Below are positions 37,647-50,444 of a DNA stretch of 64,000 bases, in pieces. The translations under genes and the position numbers were made by a program. The notes under the pieces were generated by a model. The model saw only the letters and a list, made by a program, of their open reading frames with translations, searched no databases and was not told the origin of the DNA. Every line of letters starts with the position of its first letter. Within the stretch, counting starts at the first letter, position 1. This DNA comes from Bolinopsis microptera (taxonomy: Eukaryota > Ctenophora > Tentaculata > Lobata > Bolinopsidae): contig NC_087080.1 in the NCBI RefSeq assembly GCF_026151205.1, forward strand, positions 11,207,837 to 11,271,836. The letters are read 5' to 3'.

Positions 37647-40255
37647 AGTCAACGGGAATGCTAAATATTCGGCAAGAAAATGATCGGAGCGGAGAGAACA
37701 AAATTCGTAAGTGTTACAAACGGCGAACTAATGGCCAAATGAGTGAGTTGAGTTTCACAGTACATGCGACTAAGCACATAGCTCGCATCGAGCGCGCCTC
37801 TGCCACTGTCACGCGTATTGTAGGAGAGCTGGACGCGTGAGGCGTGAGGGTGCTGTGGAAGAGGCGCTCCGAGTTGCAGCAGGGCATCACGTGTATCGAA
37901 GCAGTAACCGTCATGGCTGAGTGAGCGCTGCGCTGCAACACTCAGCACTGCTACATACCCGGCCCATTACTCGTCCGAGCCTTGACCCGGCGGACCAGCT
38001 AGGCTCATGTGTCCTGGTGAGTGTAAGAACCGTGTCATACCCCACAACCATCCCCAAAGCAACCTGTCACAGATCCCCGGGACGTAACTTTAAACCAACT
38101 ATAAACAAATACCTCGCCTGTTGTATCCCGTGAATGGCTGGCTGAAATATTTTAAAGCAGCATCCAAAACGCCGGCAGTAACTGCTCCAGGTCATGCGTA
38201 TAGGACGGTCAAACTCGTAACACGGCTATGCCGGGTAGCATGGTGTTCCCAAACAACATGGGTCACGTGTCACCCGGGAGGACCGTGACCGAGCGCTTAC
38301 TCACATGCGCACAGTGCAGCACGCAACAGTCCTCCACCCGCTCCCACTTTTCCAGTGGAAACCCCTTAAATATTTGGACGGTGTTACGATAGGAGTGGAG
38401 TTTAATGGCCTGCCACGTGACTTACCAGGTCAGAGTTTCAACGGTACAGTGAGCTGGAGGTAGGCCTGGAGACTTACTGTGGTTTTGCGGAGGAGTGAGA
38501 GAGAGGATGATCTATGTTGGTGACTATCTGCTCCCGGAGCAGGTCAGCTGATAAGGAACAGGTCTGTACAAGCTGCAGGACGGTTATTATCACATGTTAA
38601 CCGTGGAAACTTTATCCACATCAGCGTGATTACCGACACGATACAATGCACACGAGCCGGAGTCATTAAGATGATGCCATTATCTAAACTGACGATGGCT
38701 GCTAATGAATATGTATAACTATCGAATGAATAGCCTGTATCACGTTGATAGGGCGAGTTGATCACGGAGTCAGGATAACGTGAGTTGATGTTGCTAGTTT
38801 TGTCACAGCTACACCGTAACGAATGCGTTCGGAACCATACCCGTGCACGTGACTTCGACAATAACTGTGTAGCGGAGAGAGAGCGTAGAGGGAGAGAGAG
38901 AGAGTTGAGATGAGAGAGTATGTTTCATGATGTGCCGTAATCTTTGTAAACATATATCATCGGATGTACATACTGTCGATATATTGATGGTCGTGTTTGT
39001 TGATTGGGTCACGTGCGTTACCGGATAAGGACCGCTGATAGGTTACAGTGTTAGGAGAGAAGGAGAGCGAGAGAAAATTGAGAGATTTGATTGGTACAAC
39101 TTGGTCGCGTGGTGGGATAGGTTTATGGAAACGTGAGCACCTCTTTTTAGGCGACAGGTGGACAACTAATTCGGCATAAACTAAATATTATAACAATTTT
39201 AATTAAATAATGTAATCATGTGACTAATCTTCTTGAAGGATGGCTAATTGTTAATTCAATAGCAAAACTTGTAAATGAGTTGACCCATTTAAAGAGTCAA
39301 TTTGTGAAACAATACCTCTAAATTTCTAAATTGTTCGGATTTTTGACAGTATTGTAAGAACAGTACCACCTGATCTAGAGAGAGATATTATAAATGCCAA
39401 CTTGTACAACTTGGTGATATAACATAGACAGCTGCGTAAAGTATTTATATACAGGACCGTTAAATCTCTCCAAATTTAGAGAATATTAATCAAAACTTGT
39501 TCCAGACCTTGCCTTTCAGGTTTAAGTACTGAACTTTTAATCTGCGGAATTCTGGGCTTGTTTTTAGGTTAAGCACCATGACCGGCTATGGTATAAATAC
39601 GAGATTATATGAGGATCTATAATTATCAGCATACTGCTAGCGTGTCTACTAGACATACCAAGGGGGTAGAGATCGCGAACCAGATAAAATCCTACAATAT
39701 CTCTCACGCAACAGAGACAACTCAAATATATTTCACGAGATATTATCACAGATCACGGCCAACATTCGCAAGATATAACCACAACAAGACCACTATGTAC
39801 ACAGCCACAGATACCAGTTATAGTACCACTAGACAAGATTGCCGAATCCCCAGACTCTCCAGAAGTCGAGCGGAACAATTTGCGTACTAATCAGGATTAT
39901 TACTAAGGGGTAAGTCAAGGGCCGGTATGTAGCTATGTAGTACAAAAGTTCCGACCGAGACCCAACAACGCCACTGAGTTCCCCCGAGCGTTATCTCCCA
40001 CTCAGCGGCAGCGGTCGGAGTACAATGTGACTACAAGAGATAGGGGGTAATCAGACCAGTGAACTTTCCAGTCTTACACATTGTAAGATTGTTGTGTATA
40101 TTATGTAGACACTTACCTGCAGCAGGGACATGGGCAGGGGAGTACATTGTTATGATCTCGTCTGGGATATCTAGCAGGAAACAGTATATGCTTGTCTCAG
40201 TGTCTCAACTCTCACAGTACGAAACAATTATGGAACAGTAATAAACTGTTTCAAT

Positions 40256-40286
<31 letters not shown>

Positions 40287-43200
40287 GGGCAGAGCTCGCT
40301 AATCTCAAGTCATTGCACACACACACAACCACCGCCCCAATATTCAAAACCTCATGAATTTAATAAATGTCTCAGATTAGTATTGTATAATTGCGCCCTC
40401 CCAATAACAATAATACAGCTGGGAGAGTATCATTCGTCTTGCGCGGTAACCCACCGCACATTGTTGAGCGCACGAGTGCGCCTAGTAAAGTTACCAACGT
40501 TGTGTACACGTGATTCAACCTGGTCCGCGGCCCACACCCGTTATGTGGCCCGTGGAGAGGTTATTTTTGTGCTGCGACTCTGCTCTCCAAGCTCTTTCCC
40601 AGTTAATATTGTTGGGTTACTAATTGATATGAAAGCATGGGTTGTTGGGTTGCGTGGTTGGTGTCGGGGGAGAAGCCATAGTGCTGGCTTGTTCTGCTTG
40701 CTACAGACAGCACAACCATGACAACCACACCTAAAACCAAACCTTGTCACGATAACGGCAGGTGAGCGGTAGAAAGCTGTCACGTGACAGAAACATGGCC
40801 TGTGGTTGGACCGAAGTGACGGAATATCTTCAAGAGAAAATTGAGAAACACAGATAAAAAGGCAGGATTACGTTTTATTGCGTTCTATTTTAATGAGGGA
40901 GAGGTTAAAAGGCACGGAAAGTCACACAGCTTATTGGAAATATAAATAAAACAAAATTACTTCACTAAGCAGTGAGTGCTTGTCAAATATTTACAACCGA
41001 CAGTAGAATCCGCCCAAAGGCATGAAATCAGCCCAGTGTCAAAACCGGTACAACTTAAAAGAATTTACAATCTACAAAGTTATTATAAAGTATACCTCGG
41101 GCTCGTTAAGGAACAACCATCGGCCATGGCAGCAGACTCGAAAATTAGACAAGAAAGCAAAATTCCCGGACCGATATCACGAGCAGCACTAGTCCTGACG
41201 TGAGGTGTGCAAACGACCCGGTAGATGCAACTACTAAAAATTAGGATTAAATGAAGTGGACAAAGGTTCGGATCTGTCAACGGTGTGCCGGGACACTTAG
41301 CGACAAAGTGCAGCACGCTTCCCGAGACGAACTCGCATGGGAATAGCCAGGAACTCCCATAGAATGTGGTGTTGATAGCTGGACAGTTAACAGCTGTGGT
41401 ATTATATAAGCCCTACTGCTACCATATATATCACAGATCATTACTATAAAAACTATAATTTACCTAACCGGTAAGTATGTATCCCGAAGATCGGTGATAA
41501 TCTAAATCAGGGAAGCTGATTGGTTGATAAGTACTCACGTGATCAGATAACAGGGTGCTGATTGGTTGGCCCAAGGTGTACGGATCCCTCGTCAAGCAGT
41601 CTCATTACCAAACCAATCACTCTAAAATCAGTCATTATAGATTAGCTGCAATTACAGCTTGCCTCCGGGCTGCCGCTACTCATCGATTTGCTCGTAACAA
41701 TCACATGTTGCTTGCTGCCCCGTCTATAATGTGGAGTTAGCTGGGCCCTTCGTCCTGTAATCCCCGCCCTAACAAGCCCCCTAATACCTCCAGCATCTAG
41801 CGCCTCTTGTCTCATCATATTCATGCTATCTACAGGGTGATATAAACAGTTAAACGCTGCTATAGAGCTTGTCATTAGCTCGATACGCGAGGACGTCGTG
41901 TTATTACTTTATTACTAAATTAGGTTACTCTACTAGGTAGCCGGTTCTGTAACACTAGTCACTCACTTCACAATTCATTGGTTTGGAGAATTCATTGGAC
42001 AATGAAGACAGGGGAGCAGTTGAAATTAATTAAAGAATGTGTATAATTTATAATGTATGTGATAAAAGTTTAAAAACGGGATTTATATTATAGTATGTGT
42101 ACATCTAGTATCTACAGATTATGTACAAAGTTTGGCAGTAAATATTGAATCATTTATCGTAACAAAACGAGAGTGATCATTGATCAAGAAGTATGGTTTC
42201 TCTGTACTACAGTTAAAAAACCTATAAAGTAAGTTAAAATCAATAAGCATGCAATACTTAATCACTTTGATGCATTTAAAAGAATTCTAAATCAATCAGA
42301 AAAACACTGGAGACTTGAGTTGTCCGTAGTTGATATTAAGCACTGTTAGGATGGCAAGCGGATCTCACTGGTGGTTCGAAAGACGAGGGGTAGATTCGTA
42401 GATTTGGAGTATTGCGTCGGTACCCAAATTTACCGGTGTACAGGGTCACAGGACGGGCATTTTGGAAGTACGGAGATGAGTAGTGTCCTGAAAATGAATT
42501 GTTGTTTTAGTTAATAGAATTTGTAGGACTCTGTGCAGTATGAATTGTTTTTGTTTTCAAAGCATGCTTTGCACATGTGCGCGGCACAATAATTGGCGCG
42601 AAAAGTAAATTGCGCGCGATATAAGTCGTGACGATGACAAACTTTTTATATATTTTATAATCAAAATTTTTGCGCTAGATTCAGTGTAACCGAGCTGGCG
42701 AGTGTACGTACTCAAATTAACAGGAGGCTACAGCTGCTGCTGTGAACAGAGTCATACTGCCGCATTAAATTGAACAAGATATAGTGTATGTGCTATTTTA
42801 GGACAGGATAGTACATTTCAGGGATAGTTCTTCTTCTTTAACAAGTGAAAATCGTAAGCTTGGATCGTGAACTTTCGAAACACTAATTCTTGAAAACTCT
42901 CCCAAAGCCAAAAATCCACATTACTGAATTTAAATCTGTTAACTCTATAAACCTCGATTTTCCAAATCAAGCATAAACAGCTGTCACGGAAAGATTAAAA
43001 CTTAGTCACCACAATTACAAGTTACAACCAGCATTGGCAAGCATATTCAACAGTTAACAAGTATACACACAAGATTAGGCTAAACGTGTGATAATAGAGT
43101 CTACCACTTATCAATCACACTCATGTGGCTCGTCCAGTCAAGTTTTAATAACGTAATACACGTGAGCACGTGGGAGTACTATTTGAGTGGCTTTAATTTG

Positions 43201-43352
43201 AGTGATTCTGAGGAAAGAGGAATTATTCGTGTAGTAGTGCAGGCTTCTACAGTTCATGCTTCGAATAGACCCCGAACAGATCAGACCATTTTCTGCATTT
43301 TTGACGTTTTCTGAAGCTTAAAAATTGAAATAGCAGCAGGAAATAATGTTTC
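37647..43352. other. upstream region of the Pax-like gene; no gene recognised
   Basis: Likely includes the Pax-like promoter. CACGTG occurs at 37888, 38264, 38414, 38846, 39010, 40507, 40781, 41536, 43159 and 43167. There is a (CA)n at 40257-40284 and a GA-rich patch at 38875-38905. Open frames up to 112 codons (for example 40383-40721 plus) show no domain. Confidence 0.5.
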
Positions 43353-43751
43353 AAGGTGACTCATGGATTGGCGCCGATGTACCTCCAGGAGTTGGTTCAA
43401 TTGAATAGAGATGACACGGCTGTCAAAGAAACAAGAACAGCATGCAATCTACTTATGAAGATACCTAAGTTCTCTAAACTGAAGGCGACTTACAGGCGGT
43501 TCAGCAACTATGCGCCTGAATCATGGAATTTTCTCCATCTTTATGTCCGTAACATCGATAATATTGTGTCTTTTAAGAGTAAGTTGAAGAACTATCCCAG
43601 AACTATTTGTATGATCAGTTATAGCCTGGTTTAGTTAGGCTATTGCTAGTGGCTAAGTCTTTTTTGTGTCATTTTTTCGAGTATCCATTTCTTGTTTTTT
43701 GGTTTAACCAGTTGGTTTTTTTTCGGTGTGTCAATAAAATCAATTATATTG
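43353..43751 (+). mobile_element. 5'-truncated LINE remnant (RT C-terminal domain)
   Basis: A 93-codon frame to 43634 encodes HGLAPMYLQELVQL, a variable middle, then YRRFSNYAPESWNFLHLYVR and FKSKLKNY. This is the C-terminal domain that follows the reverse transcriptase in Jockey/CR1/L2-type LINEs (family pattern: HGLAP-YL-EL ... F---AP-LWN-LP--IR ... FKS-LK--L). Everything upstream in the element is missing, as expected from abortive target-primed reverse transcription. The 3' end may be the TCAATAAAATCAATTATATTG stretch. It is not related in close detail to the LINE at 9.8-16 kb. Confidence 0.85.
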
Positions 43752-43991
43752 TATGTACACTATTACAATTTTTTGTGACAGTTAATATGATATTATCTCT
43801 TTAACTTTGTTTATAGTATTTTTGATTTTATGAGACCCGTGTTTAGTTTTTAACTTTCTGCTCCGATGAGGAGAGCAAGTTTTTTGAGGAGAGCCGCTCA
43901 GACATGGGCACCGTATTGTATACAATATATTTGTCGCATAGTAGCGGGGTAGTAAATACAGTGTTTCGTTTTCGTTTCGTATAACAAAGTC

Positions 43992-45194
43992 TCAACACCG
44001 CACAAAATCTTCATCACTTGGTCCCATCTCAATAACTTTATCATAGAACTCCTGACAAGGATACTGATACAACTCACAGTCAACTTTCCACAGAGTCTCA
44101 TAAATCTTCTTAAAATCTCAGCAGGAAGAGTCCTGTAATATCTTATCATACATTCCTCAGTCTTCCAAGGTACATACCGTCTCTCAAACTGATCCCTCAG
44201 CTCGGGTTTCAGGGCTGGATGCCCGATCATGTCCAACAAATCGAACGCTTCATCCGGAAACTTGTCCAGTTTAAGTATAACGTAGTTGAGGGTACATTGT
44301 ACAAGGCGCACAGTATTGATAGTACGGGATGATGTGTGGATCGCTCCCTCCTGATAGCACCCATTTAACCAGCTCCCGCAGGGTAGGTCCCGGTGGGTTA
44401 AGATAAGGGTTACTCTGGTTGTGTATCAGGTTGTGTTCCTCCGGGGTGAGGATGTAACTCTTGTTACGGCGCGTGTTCTCCACTATTAGATGAAGGTTAT
44501 GTTGGTTATTCTTGATGACAGTTTTAGCTTCCTGCATCAGATCGAAAGGGTTCTTATTATAAAGTAAGGTATTAACGTATCGGTATTTAAATACTGCTTT
44601 AACCCCGCTCTTCTCCCAATGAAACCCACTCTCTGAATTTGCCAGTTCCCACTTGTTACGAAAAGCGCTGAGGAACCTAGCCAGCGGATCCCTGACCACC
44701 ATAAAGGAAGTTTGTGAGCCCACACAGGCCTGCCTGGGCTCCCTGCAGTGTCCGTTGTGGGCTCTCAAAACATGGATGTTACAAGATAGCGGTTTTAACA
44801 ACCCGTACTCAGTTCTGGATGGTTTTGATAAGTGTCTGGCTCCACAGAATAGTTTCACCCACTGACTGCTACCCGCTTTGAAGACCGGACACCAGAACAC
44901 ATTTAGTTCCGGGCTCATGTTGATGATATCTTCTGGGGTTGACACGTGATTGACGGGATGGCCAGGGTTGGTGGAGCAGATGTTGTTGATGTAGTTAGAC
45001 CGGTTTGCATACTTGGTGTAGTTAGCAGAGGTGAAGTTCATGGAGACGAAGTTCCGGGAGTAACTGATCCCTGGAGTGATCACTCGTTTGGAGTTGGAGT
45101 TTAACTCGGGGATGGGCACGAAGACGAGGAAAGTCGCTATGGCGGAGACGGAGATGAATATTCTCCAACAGTTGGCAGATAAATTTGGCGACAT
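43992..45194 (-). pseudogene. carbohydrate sulfotransferase (Sulfotransfer_2 type) with two frameshifts
   Basis: An ATG at 45194 opens a type II membrane protein: a short cytosolic tail, a signal anchor (about residues 10-29), then a luminal domain. The 5'-phosphosulfate loop is FWCPVFKAGSSQWVKLF (residues 100-116) and the 3'-phosphate loop FMVVRDPLARFLSAFRNKW (164-182), the two PAPS-binding motifs of the HNK-1/chondroitin/dermatan sulfotransferase family, which transfers sulfate from PAPS to glycans in the Golgi. Near 44300, after YCAPCT, one extra base shifts the frame; the family text resumes as LNYVILKLDKFPDEAFDLLD in the +1 frame. Near 44085 a second shift is needed, after which the frame reads to DEDFVRC and a stop at 43992. 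The protein is otherwise full length (~400 residues) and no intron is seen. It is either a recent pseudogene or the frameshifts are sequencing errors. Confidence 0.85.
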
Positions 45195-46309
45195 ATTATC
45201 AGAAACTCGGAGGGTTTACCAAGTGAAGACTAAGGTCATGTCAGCTGATAACGTCACTTATCAGCCCAGATAGGTCTGTGTTCCTATTGAGATATAATGA
45301 ATAGTTGATGTGTTATTTAGGTAAACTATCAGTAAAAATATGGTAGTGTACAATAAAATAAATTTTGGGAATATTTGTACTCGAAACATTGGGGTGAAAG
45401 AAAGCAAACGAAATAAAAAACATTAGTGATTGTAAAACAAAGAGAGGACATGACAGAAGGTTTAAAAACGGTAAAGACACAACGGTTAAGTCACTGACGC
45501 AGTTAACTGTGTAACTGGTGAGATTTTATGAGAATTATTCGGAATGAAAATAACTGAATATACTGATTTATTGTTTGGTCAATATCTGGGTGTAAAGAGC
45601 ATTTTCATAACGAATGGTGGAAGTGGCAGTCCTAGTAGAAATATTATAATGCATGGTAGTTTGATCCATTTCTGAGTGTAAATAGCATTTTCATCACATT
45701 ATAGTAGGCATTACTGAAACTTTTACACTCGATTTAATAACGATAACACTAACGATTTGATCAATAAAACTAGTAACAAATACGCGAGAAGCTCTCGCGG
45801 GCAAAGTACAATACTCTGAAGTCTAACGGTATCAAACACATTTAAATATAAGAAGTGTTCAAATTATCAGGGACTCAATCTGTTGCTTCAATGCTCGATA
45901 ACTATCACACCCACGGAAAATAATTCCAACCTTTTACCGGCTAGCCTATCACGGACCGAAGCAATAGGTCTATCTAAACTCGAAATATTAATAAACGTTC
46001 TCATTTCATATTTCATAAGGACATTTGATCTAGAAGTTTATGTAGTTCAAAAGATTTTAAAACGGAATAGTTTTCACCATTTACCCCATTTATGGTTAAA
46101 AGGATATTGTGTTCCTTCAAAGATGTGTCAAAATTTAAAATGTGTCGAATGGTGGAAGTCCTAGTAGAAATATTATAATGCAGGAAGGTTAAACACTCTT
46201 TAACTGCAACACATAGCAATCATATTACGGTTCTGAATCGACGAATAACATAAAACGTGAATAAAGAAACGCCCTGCTTTTTATTGAGTCAGAAATACAA
46301 GGGTCGGGT
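45195..46309. repeat. no gene; direct repeat pair
   Basis: The phrase AATGGTGGAAGT ... CCTAGTAGAAATATTATAATGCA occurs at 45613-45653 and 46148-46182, with an extra GGCAGT in the first. Other sequence is AT-rich. Confidence 0.5.
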
Positions 46310-46620
46310 ATAGGACACAGGGGCGTTAGACACGAGGGCGTAGGACACGTGTGATGTTGCAAGTAATAAACTTGTAATAAATTTACACGCGAGTAAATCC
46401 AATTATTCGAGCTAAACTTTACCTCAACCTAAATGAAATTGTGTGATGTTATAAGTTTATTTCTAGTTCATCATTCAGGACGGTGTTTGGCTCCGTCTTC
46501 GTGTCCATGTTTAAGTGAGTCATGTGATTCGCCCTCGTGTCCACCCTTTCAGGAAAGTACCACCCTTGTGTCCTACCGCCCTTGTGTCCTCCGCCCTCGT
46601 GTCCGGTTCCCACAAGGGGT
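46310..46620. repeat. scattered CCCTCGTGTCC repeat, both orientations
   Basis: The word G(A/C)CACGAGGGCG(T/G) and its complement CGCCCTCGTGTCC occur about seven times: GACACGAGGGCGTAGGACAC at 46330 on one strand, then CGTGTCC, CCCTCGTGTCC, CCCTTGTGTCC, CCCTTGTGTCC and CCCTCGTGTCC at 46500-46605 on the other. The two groups could pair as a ~170-bp-spaced stem. Confidence 0.65.
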
Positions 46621-46837
46621 CTATAAATAGTTTTTCTATCGGATATGTTTAGTTGACCGTATTCATAATGAATTTTTATAAATATTATAAGAATTTGAGT
46701 TCAAACGATAATGGTTGGAAAATCCGAGGGCAACAAATTAGTTTAGATCTTTTTGACTTCATTAAAAGGGAAGCTAGGTACACAAAACTTCGAGGGTGAC
46801 TGTACAACAACATCATGCGAGCCCCAAGATTGGACTA

Positions 46838-46854
46838 TTCTGGAATATTCCAGA
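46838..46854 (+). promoter_or_regulatory. heat-shock element 1
   Basis: TTCTGGAATATTCCAGA: four alternating GAA/TTC units at exact 5-bp spacing, the binding pattern for trimeric heat-shock factor. It lies in a 33-bp unit repeated at 47011-47043. I see no gene close by that it would serve. Confidence 0.55.
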
Positions 46855-47026
46855 GTGAAAAGACTTCAAAATAATTAAATAGGTAATCTGCCCATGAAAA
46901 TAATCACGGGATAGTTCAGTTGAAAATATATTCGACAAAGTTTATTTGTTGAGAACGGAAAACTATTATAAAATTTACGAAAGACTATAATACTACAACC
47001 ACATTCACACCCCCAAGATTGGACTA

Positions 47027-47043
47027 TTCTAGAATATTCTAGA
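47027..47043 (+). promoter_or_regulatory. heat-shock element 2
   Basis: TTCTAGAATATTCTAGA, the same inverted-pentamer pattern as the element at 46838, preceded by the same CCCCAAGATTGGACTA flank. The shared flank shows the two arose by duplication. Confidence 0.55.
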
Positions 47044-49043
47044 TAATAGTAGGTACCTAATGAAATTATTCTTATACTTTTGTCAACATTGCAGCAATAA
47101 CTACACAAAGAACATGGCGCCATTATTATGATTACTGGATCTCTGTACCATATAAGATTTTCTTATAAGATTTATTGAAGTCCTGATTACAAAGTCTTCT
47201 TCAGAATCACAAGCTTACCCTGGTACCCACTGTCTGACTTTCGCGCTGGAAAGATTGCTGTGACGAGTCGACAGTATTATAGTAGTAGCAGTAGTGTAAA
47301 ATCCGGATTGGAATATTGTTTATGAGTCGCATGGTTGCAATGTATTCTTGTGTAAATTTGTACTGATCCCGTTTGATGCGACAAGTAAAAATGCTCTTAA
47401 CAGGAAAGATAATACTTTCAACACTACTATGCTATATAACAAATAATTTGAGATCATGAATACGATGTTGCAATATTGAAACGTTGAGTAATACGTAAGA
47501 ATACCTAGTAGTAGTAGTAGTAGAAGTAGTAGATACGACCATTCCTTTGTTTGGTCTATACTTACGGGCAATCTAATTATGCGGTAGGGTTTGCCCTTCT
47601 AATTTCAAACTCATCGTATTCTATGCATCTAACCTTTGTGCCGTCAATTGTTGGTATGGAGAGTTAATGATATTAGTTGGGTTATAAATACTATTTTTAA
47701 TTTAATTTCAAGTTATTCCTAAGTAGTGAAGTATTCAAGAAGTGAAGGTAACCACGTGGCTGCGTACATGTCACTCCGATATAATATCTAATATTGTTAT
47801 ATTCAATAGATTGGGCGTGAGGGATAATTTAACTCTATAAAGACTAAAAGGTAGTGTTGCTTCAGTAATGAATCCCAGGTGTAAAGTTTAAGTAGTTCAG
47901 TTAGTCGGTGGATTTCAATGCTTGATGAATTTCGCACATCTAATTTGACTTTGTATATAATTGTACTAGGGTTATTTGTTTATTTCTGGATGCCAGAGAT
48001 CCGCCCTTGATAGCTTCATTTTATTCAGTATTTTCATTTTATTCAGTAGAAAAATACAATTTGGTGCTTTTAAAACGTATCCTGTGGCCAGCTCGCTGTT
48101 TTACACAGTCAATATTATAAGTATAACTTAACCTAAGTAGTAAGTAGTGATACAATTCACACTGCATTATATTGAAACCTTAACCAGATAATGCCACAAC
48201 GGAATTGAGAATAAAACTGAGATAAGCTTAGTTATTTACTTGGAATAAAAGGCACGGTAGAAGATATGTCTTGAGGCTGCTGCAAATTTCCATCATGGCA
48301 TAGTTTTGATTTTCCCTTTAAGATATTTTCAGAAACACACCAGGTTTATAACAATTATCACTCACAGTACAAATTATAAAATCATGCAAAAATTTGAATG
48401 ATTGAACAACGGTCAGCGTTAGACGAGGGAAAACATTCAAAAATAATTGAGCAAACGAATGTCACACAAATATCGTACTCGTGAAACAAACTCAAAGGGT
48501 GGCCTCGTCAAATTTGATTGCAAGAGACACTATTATAATATCCAGTGAAACTGTTAAGCATGTAACTACTACAACAATTATTGTTGGAGGTTTTTCCCAC
48601 AGGACTTTCTCGGAGTTTTAAATGCTGAACGAATGCCTTTCTAGGGTCACAACCCTGAACCCTTTGAGGCACGAGCTTTCTCGGAAATTATGTGCATATA
48701 ATATCAAGTTATTAGCTAAGACAGTTGCCGCAATTCACTCTAGCTCAGCTACTGAACATTTGACTTCAATTTAAAATCCCAACATTGTTTATTTAACAGT
48801 TAACACCCTGTATTTGTTATTTTACACCCTGTATTTGTTTATTTAACACCCTGTATTTGTTTATTTAACACACTCACACACCCTCAATCATTAACATCAC
48901 CTTATAATCATTAACGTCACCTTATCATAATTATATAATAATCACCTCTTCACCCCATCATCCCAACTGAAAACGATTTACACATGTATTTTGAAAGCTC
49001 ATGCTAAATACAACTTTTCGTATCACTTATATGTTTTTAAAGA
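47044..49043. other. no gene recognised; short tandem repeat
   Basis: At about 48800-48868 the 22-bp unit CACCCTGTATTTGTTTATTTAA is repeated three times, and at 48880-48925 ATCATTAAC(A/G)TCACCTTAT is repeated twice. A (TAG)n-like run lies at 47507-47532. Otherwise I see nothing. Confidence 0.5.
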
Positions 49044-49310
49044 ACCCCTTCCATGGGGCAGGAACCGAGAGTGCCCATTTTCCCACGGTTTGTCGACTAT
49101 TGACAAACTTGTCATTTCCTGTCAAATATTGTCAAATCTTGTCGTATATTGTCATATACTGTCAAATATTGTCAAATAGTGTCAAATATTGTCGTATATT
49201 GTCGTATATTGTCATATATTGGCACATCTTGTCGATTCTTGTCGTAAAATTGTCATGACATTGGGCACTCTCGGTTCCTGCCCTCCATGGTGCTGTTTGG
49301 AGAGGGAAGG
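49044..49310. mobile_element. TIR element with a 10-bp internal tandem array
   Basis: The left end reads AACCCCTTCC then ATGGGGCAGGAACCGAGAG and TGCCCA; the right end is its inverted copy (TGGGCACTCTCGGTTCCTGC, CCTCCATGG ... GGAAGGGGTT), giving ~30-bp terminal inverted repeats with a short insertion. Between them, about 49117-49256, a 10-bp unit of the form TGTC(A/G)(A/T)ATAT repeats about 13 times with exact 10-bp period. No coding capacity. Confidence 0.75.
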
Positions 49311-49963
49311 GGTTGAAAATTACCAACAAATTTATTACGTAATAATGTGTATGCGGCCTGCCAACTGGAAAAAAACGTTTGATTGACCTCGGACCCCCTC
49401 AGGGTCGTAACAGACGGGCCGTGACTCGAGCCGTGAAAACTCTCACGAGTCACGTAGTATGATTAGAGGTCATGACAATTTTCAGTCATGAGAGTTGTCA
49501 TGTTGTTACTTGTGTGTTTAGGGGCTGTGAGAAGGATCCGTAAAAGCTACTAGTCACGCCTTTCACGCTTTTCAAAAGACGTGAAACGCCAAAATCCTTG
49601 GCACTCTGTTCTCACAGTCTGTTTAAACAGAGTGAAAATTGACATGAAGTGTCAAGCCCACACAAACTTACGAGAATCCAGTGAGATGTCAAGGTCATTT
49701 AAATTCAATTTTCAATCGACCCTTGCTTGATCCACTTATTTAGCGCGTGGTTTAAGTAATCCTGTCAGTAACTCTCTAGAAAGTTCAGAATGCCAATCAT
49801 GTGCCCCCCTCAAATGTGCACGTGCCCCCCAAAACGTTGATTCCGTGTCATAACTGTCGACAAGTTTTCGTGAGTTTAAAAGCTTTTGGCTTGATAGAAA
49901 TTAACGAATTATATAAATCCGTTTAAATCAAACCGTCGATTTAAAGAGCATACAGTGTGTTGT

Positions 49964-50444
49964 GGTGGTGGTGGTGATGGGCTAGGCGTCTAAGGGTCCC
50001 TCAAGCAAGGTCTTCTTAGCAAACGCCAGGATTTCTATCGGGTTGGTGGTTAGTATGTCCAAGTTTAAGTCAGATTTTCCGAAGATTTCTTCTCTCGTCC
50101 TGATCGTTGCAGGGCACCGAATCCAGTGTGGTACCGTTTCTTCTTCTTCTCCGCAACGGGGACAAGTTGCACTCTTTGTAGAGTCGATCCTATTTTTGTA
50201 GTGGGACAGGTGAAGGCAATGACCTGCTCTGAGTTCTGCTAGCAGCGCTCCGTCTTTCCTGCTCTCTATTTTGCTGTCCGCTCTTTTTCTGTTGTATCCC
50301 TTGTAAGTCTGGGAGACCAGGTGGTGTTGGGGGTCGCTATCCTTGATGTGAGCCTTTGCTACTGCTCTGGCAACTCTGAACTCCGTATGAGATTGTAGAC
50401 TGTCCTTGGCCCAGGTCCGGGAGTTGTGCTGCTGTTGAGTTGTG
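49964..50444 (-). mobile_element. 5'-truncated LINE insertion with CCHC finger and (CCA)n tail
   Basis: Absent from the paralogous site at 54613-54625. CAGTGTGTTGT flanks it at 49953-49963 and 50445-50455, an 11-bp target-site duplication. On the minus strand about 154 codons are open to a TAG at 49984-49982 and encode a retrotransposon C terminus: LLAELRAGHCLHLSHYKNRI, then the zinc finger CPRCGEEEETVPHWIRC (C-x2-C-x8-H-x4-C). The 3' end is a short CCATCACCACCACCACCAC tail rather than poly(A). It inserted after the segmental duplication or was excluded from it. Confidence 0.88.

Noticed and set aside
49110-49258. CRISPR-like array of short repeats
   Set aside because: Units are contiguous 10-mers without spacers, inside a eukaryotic TIR element.
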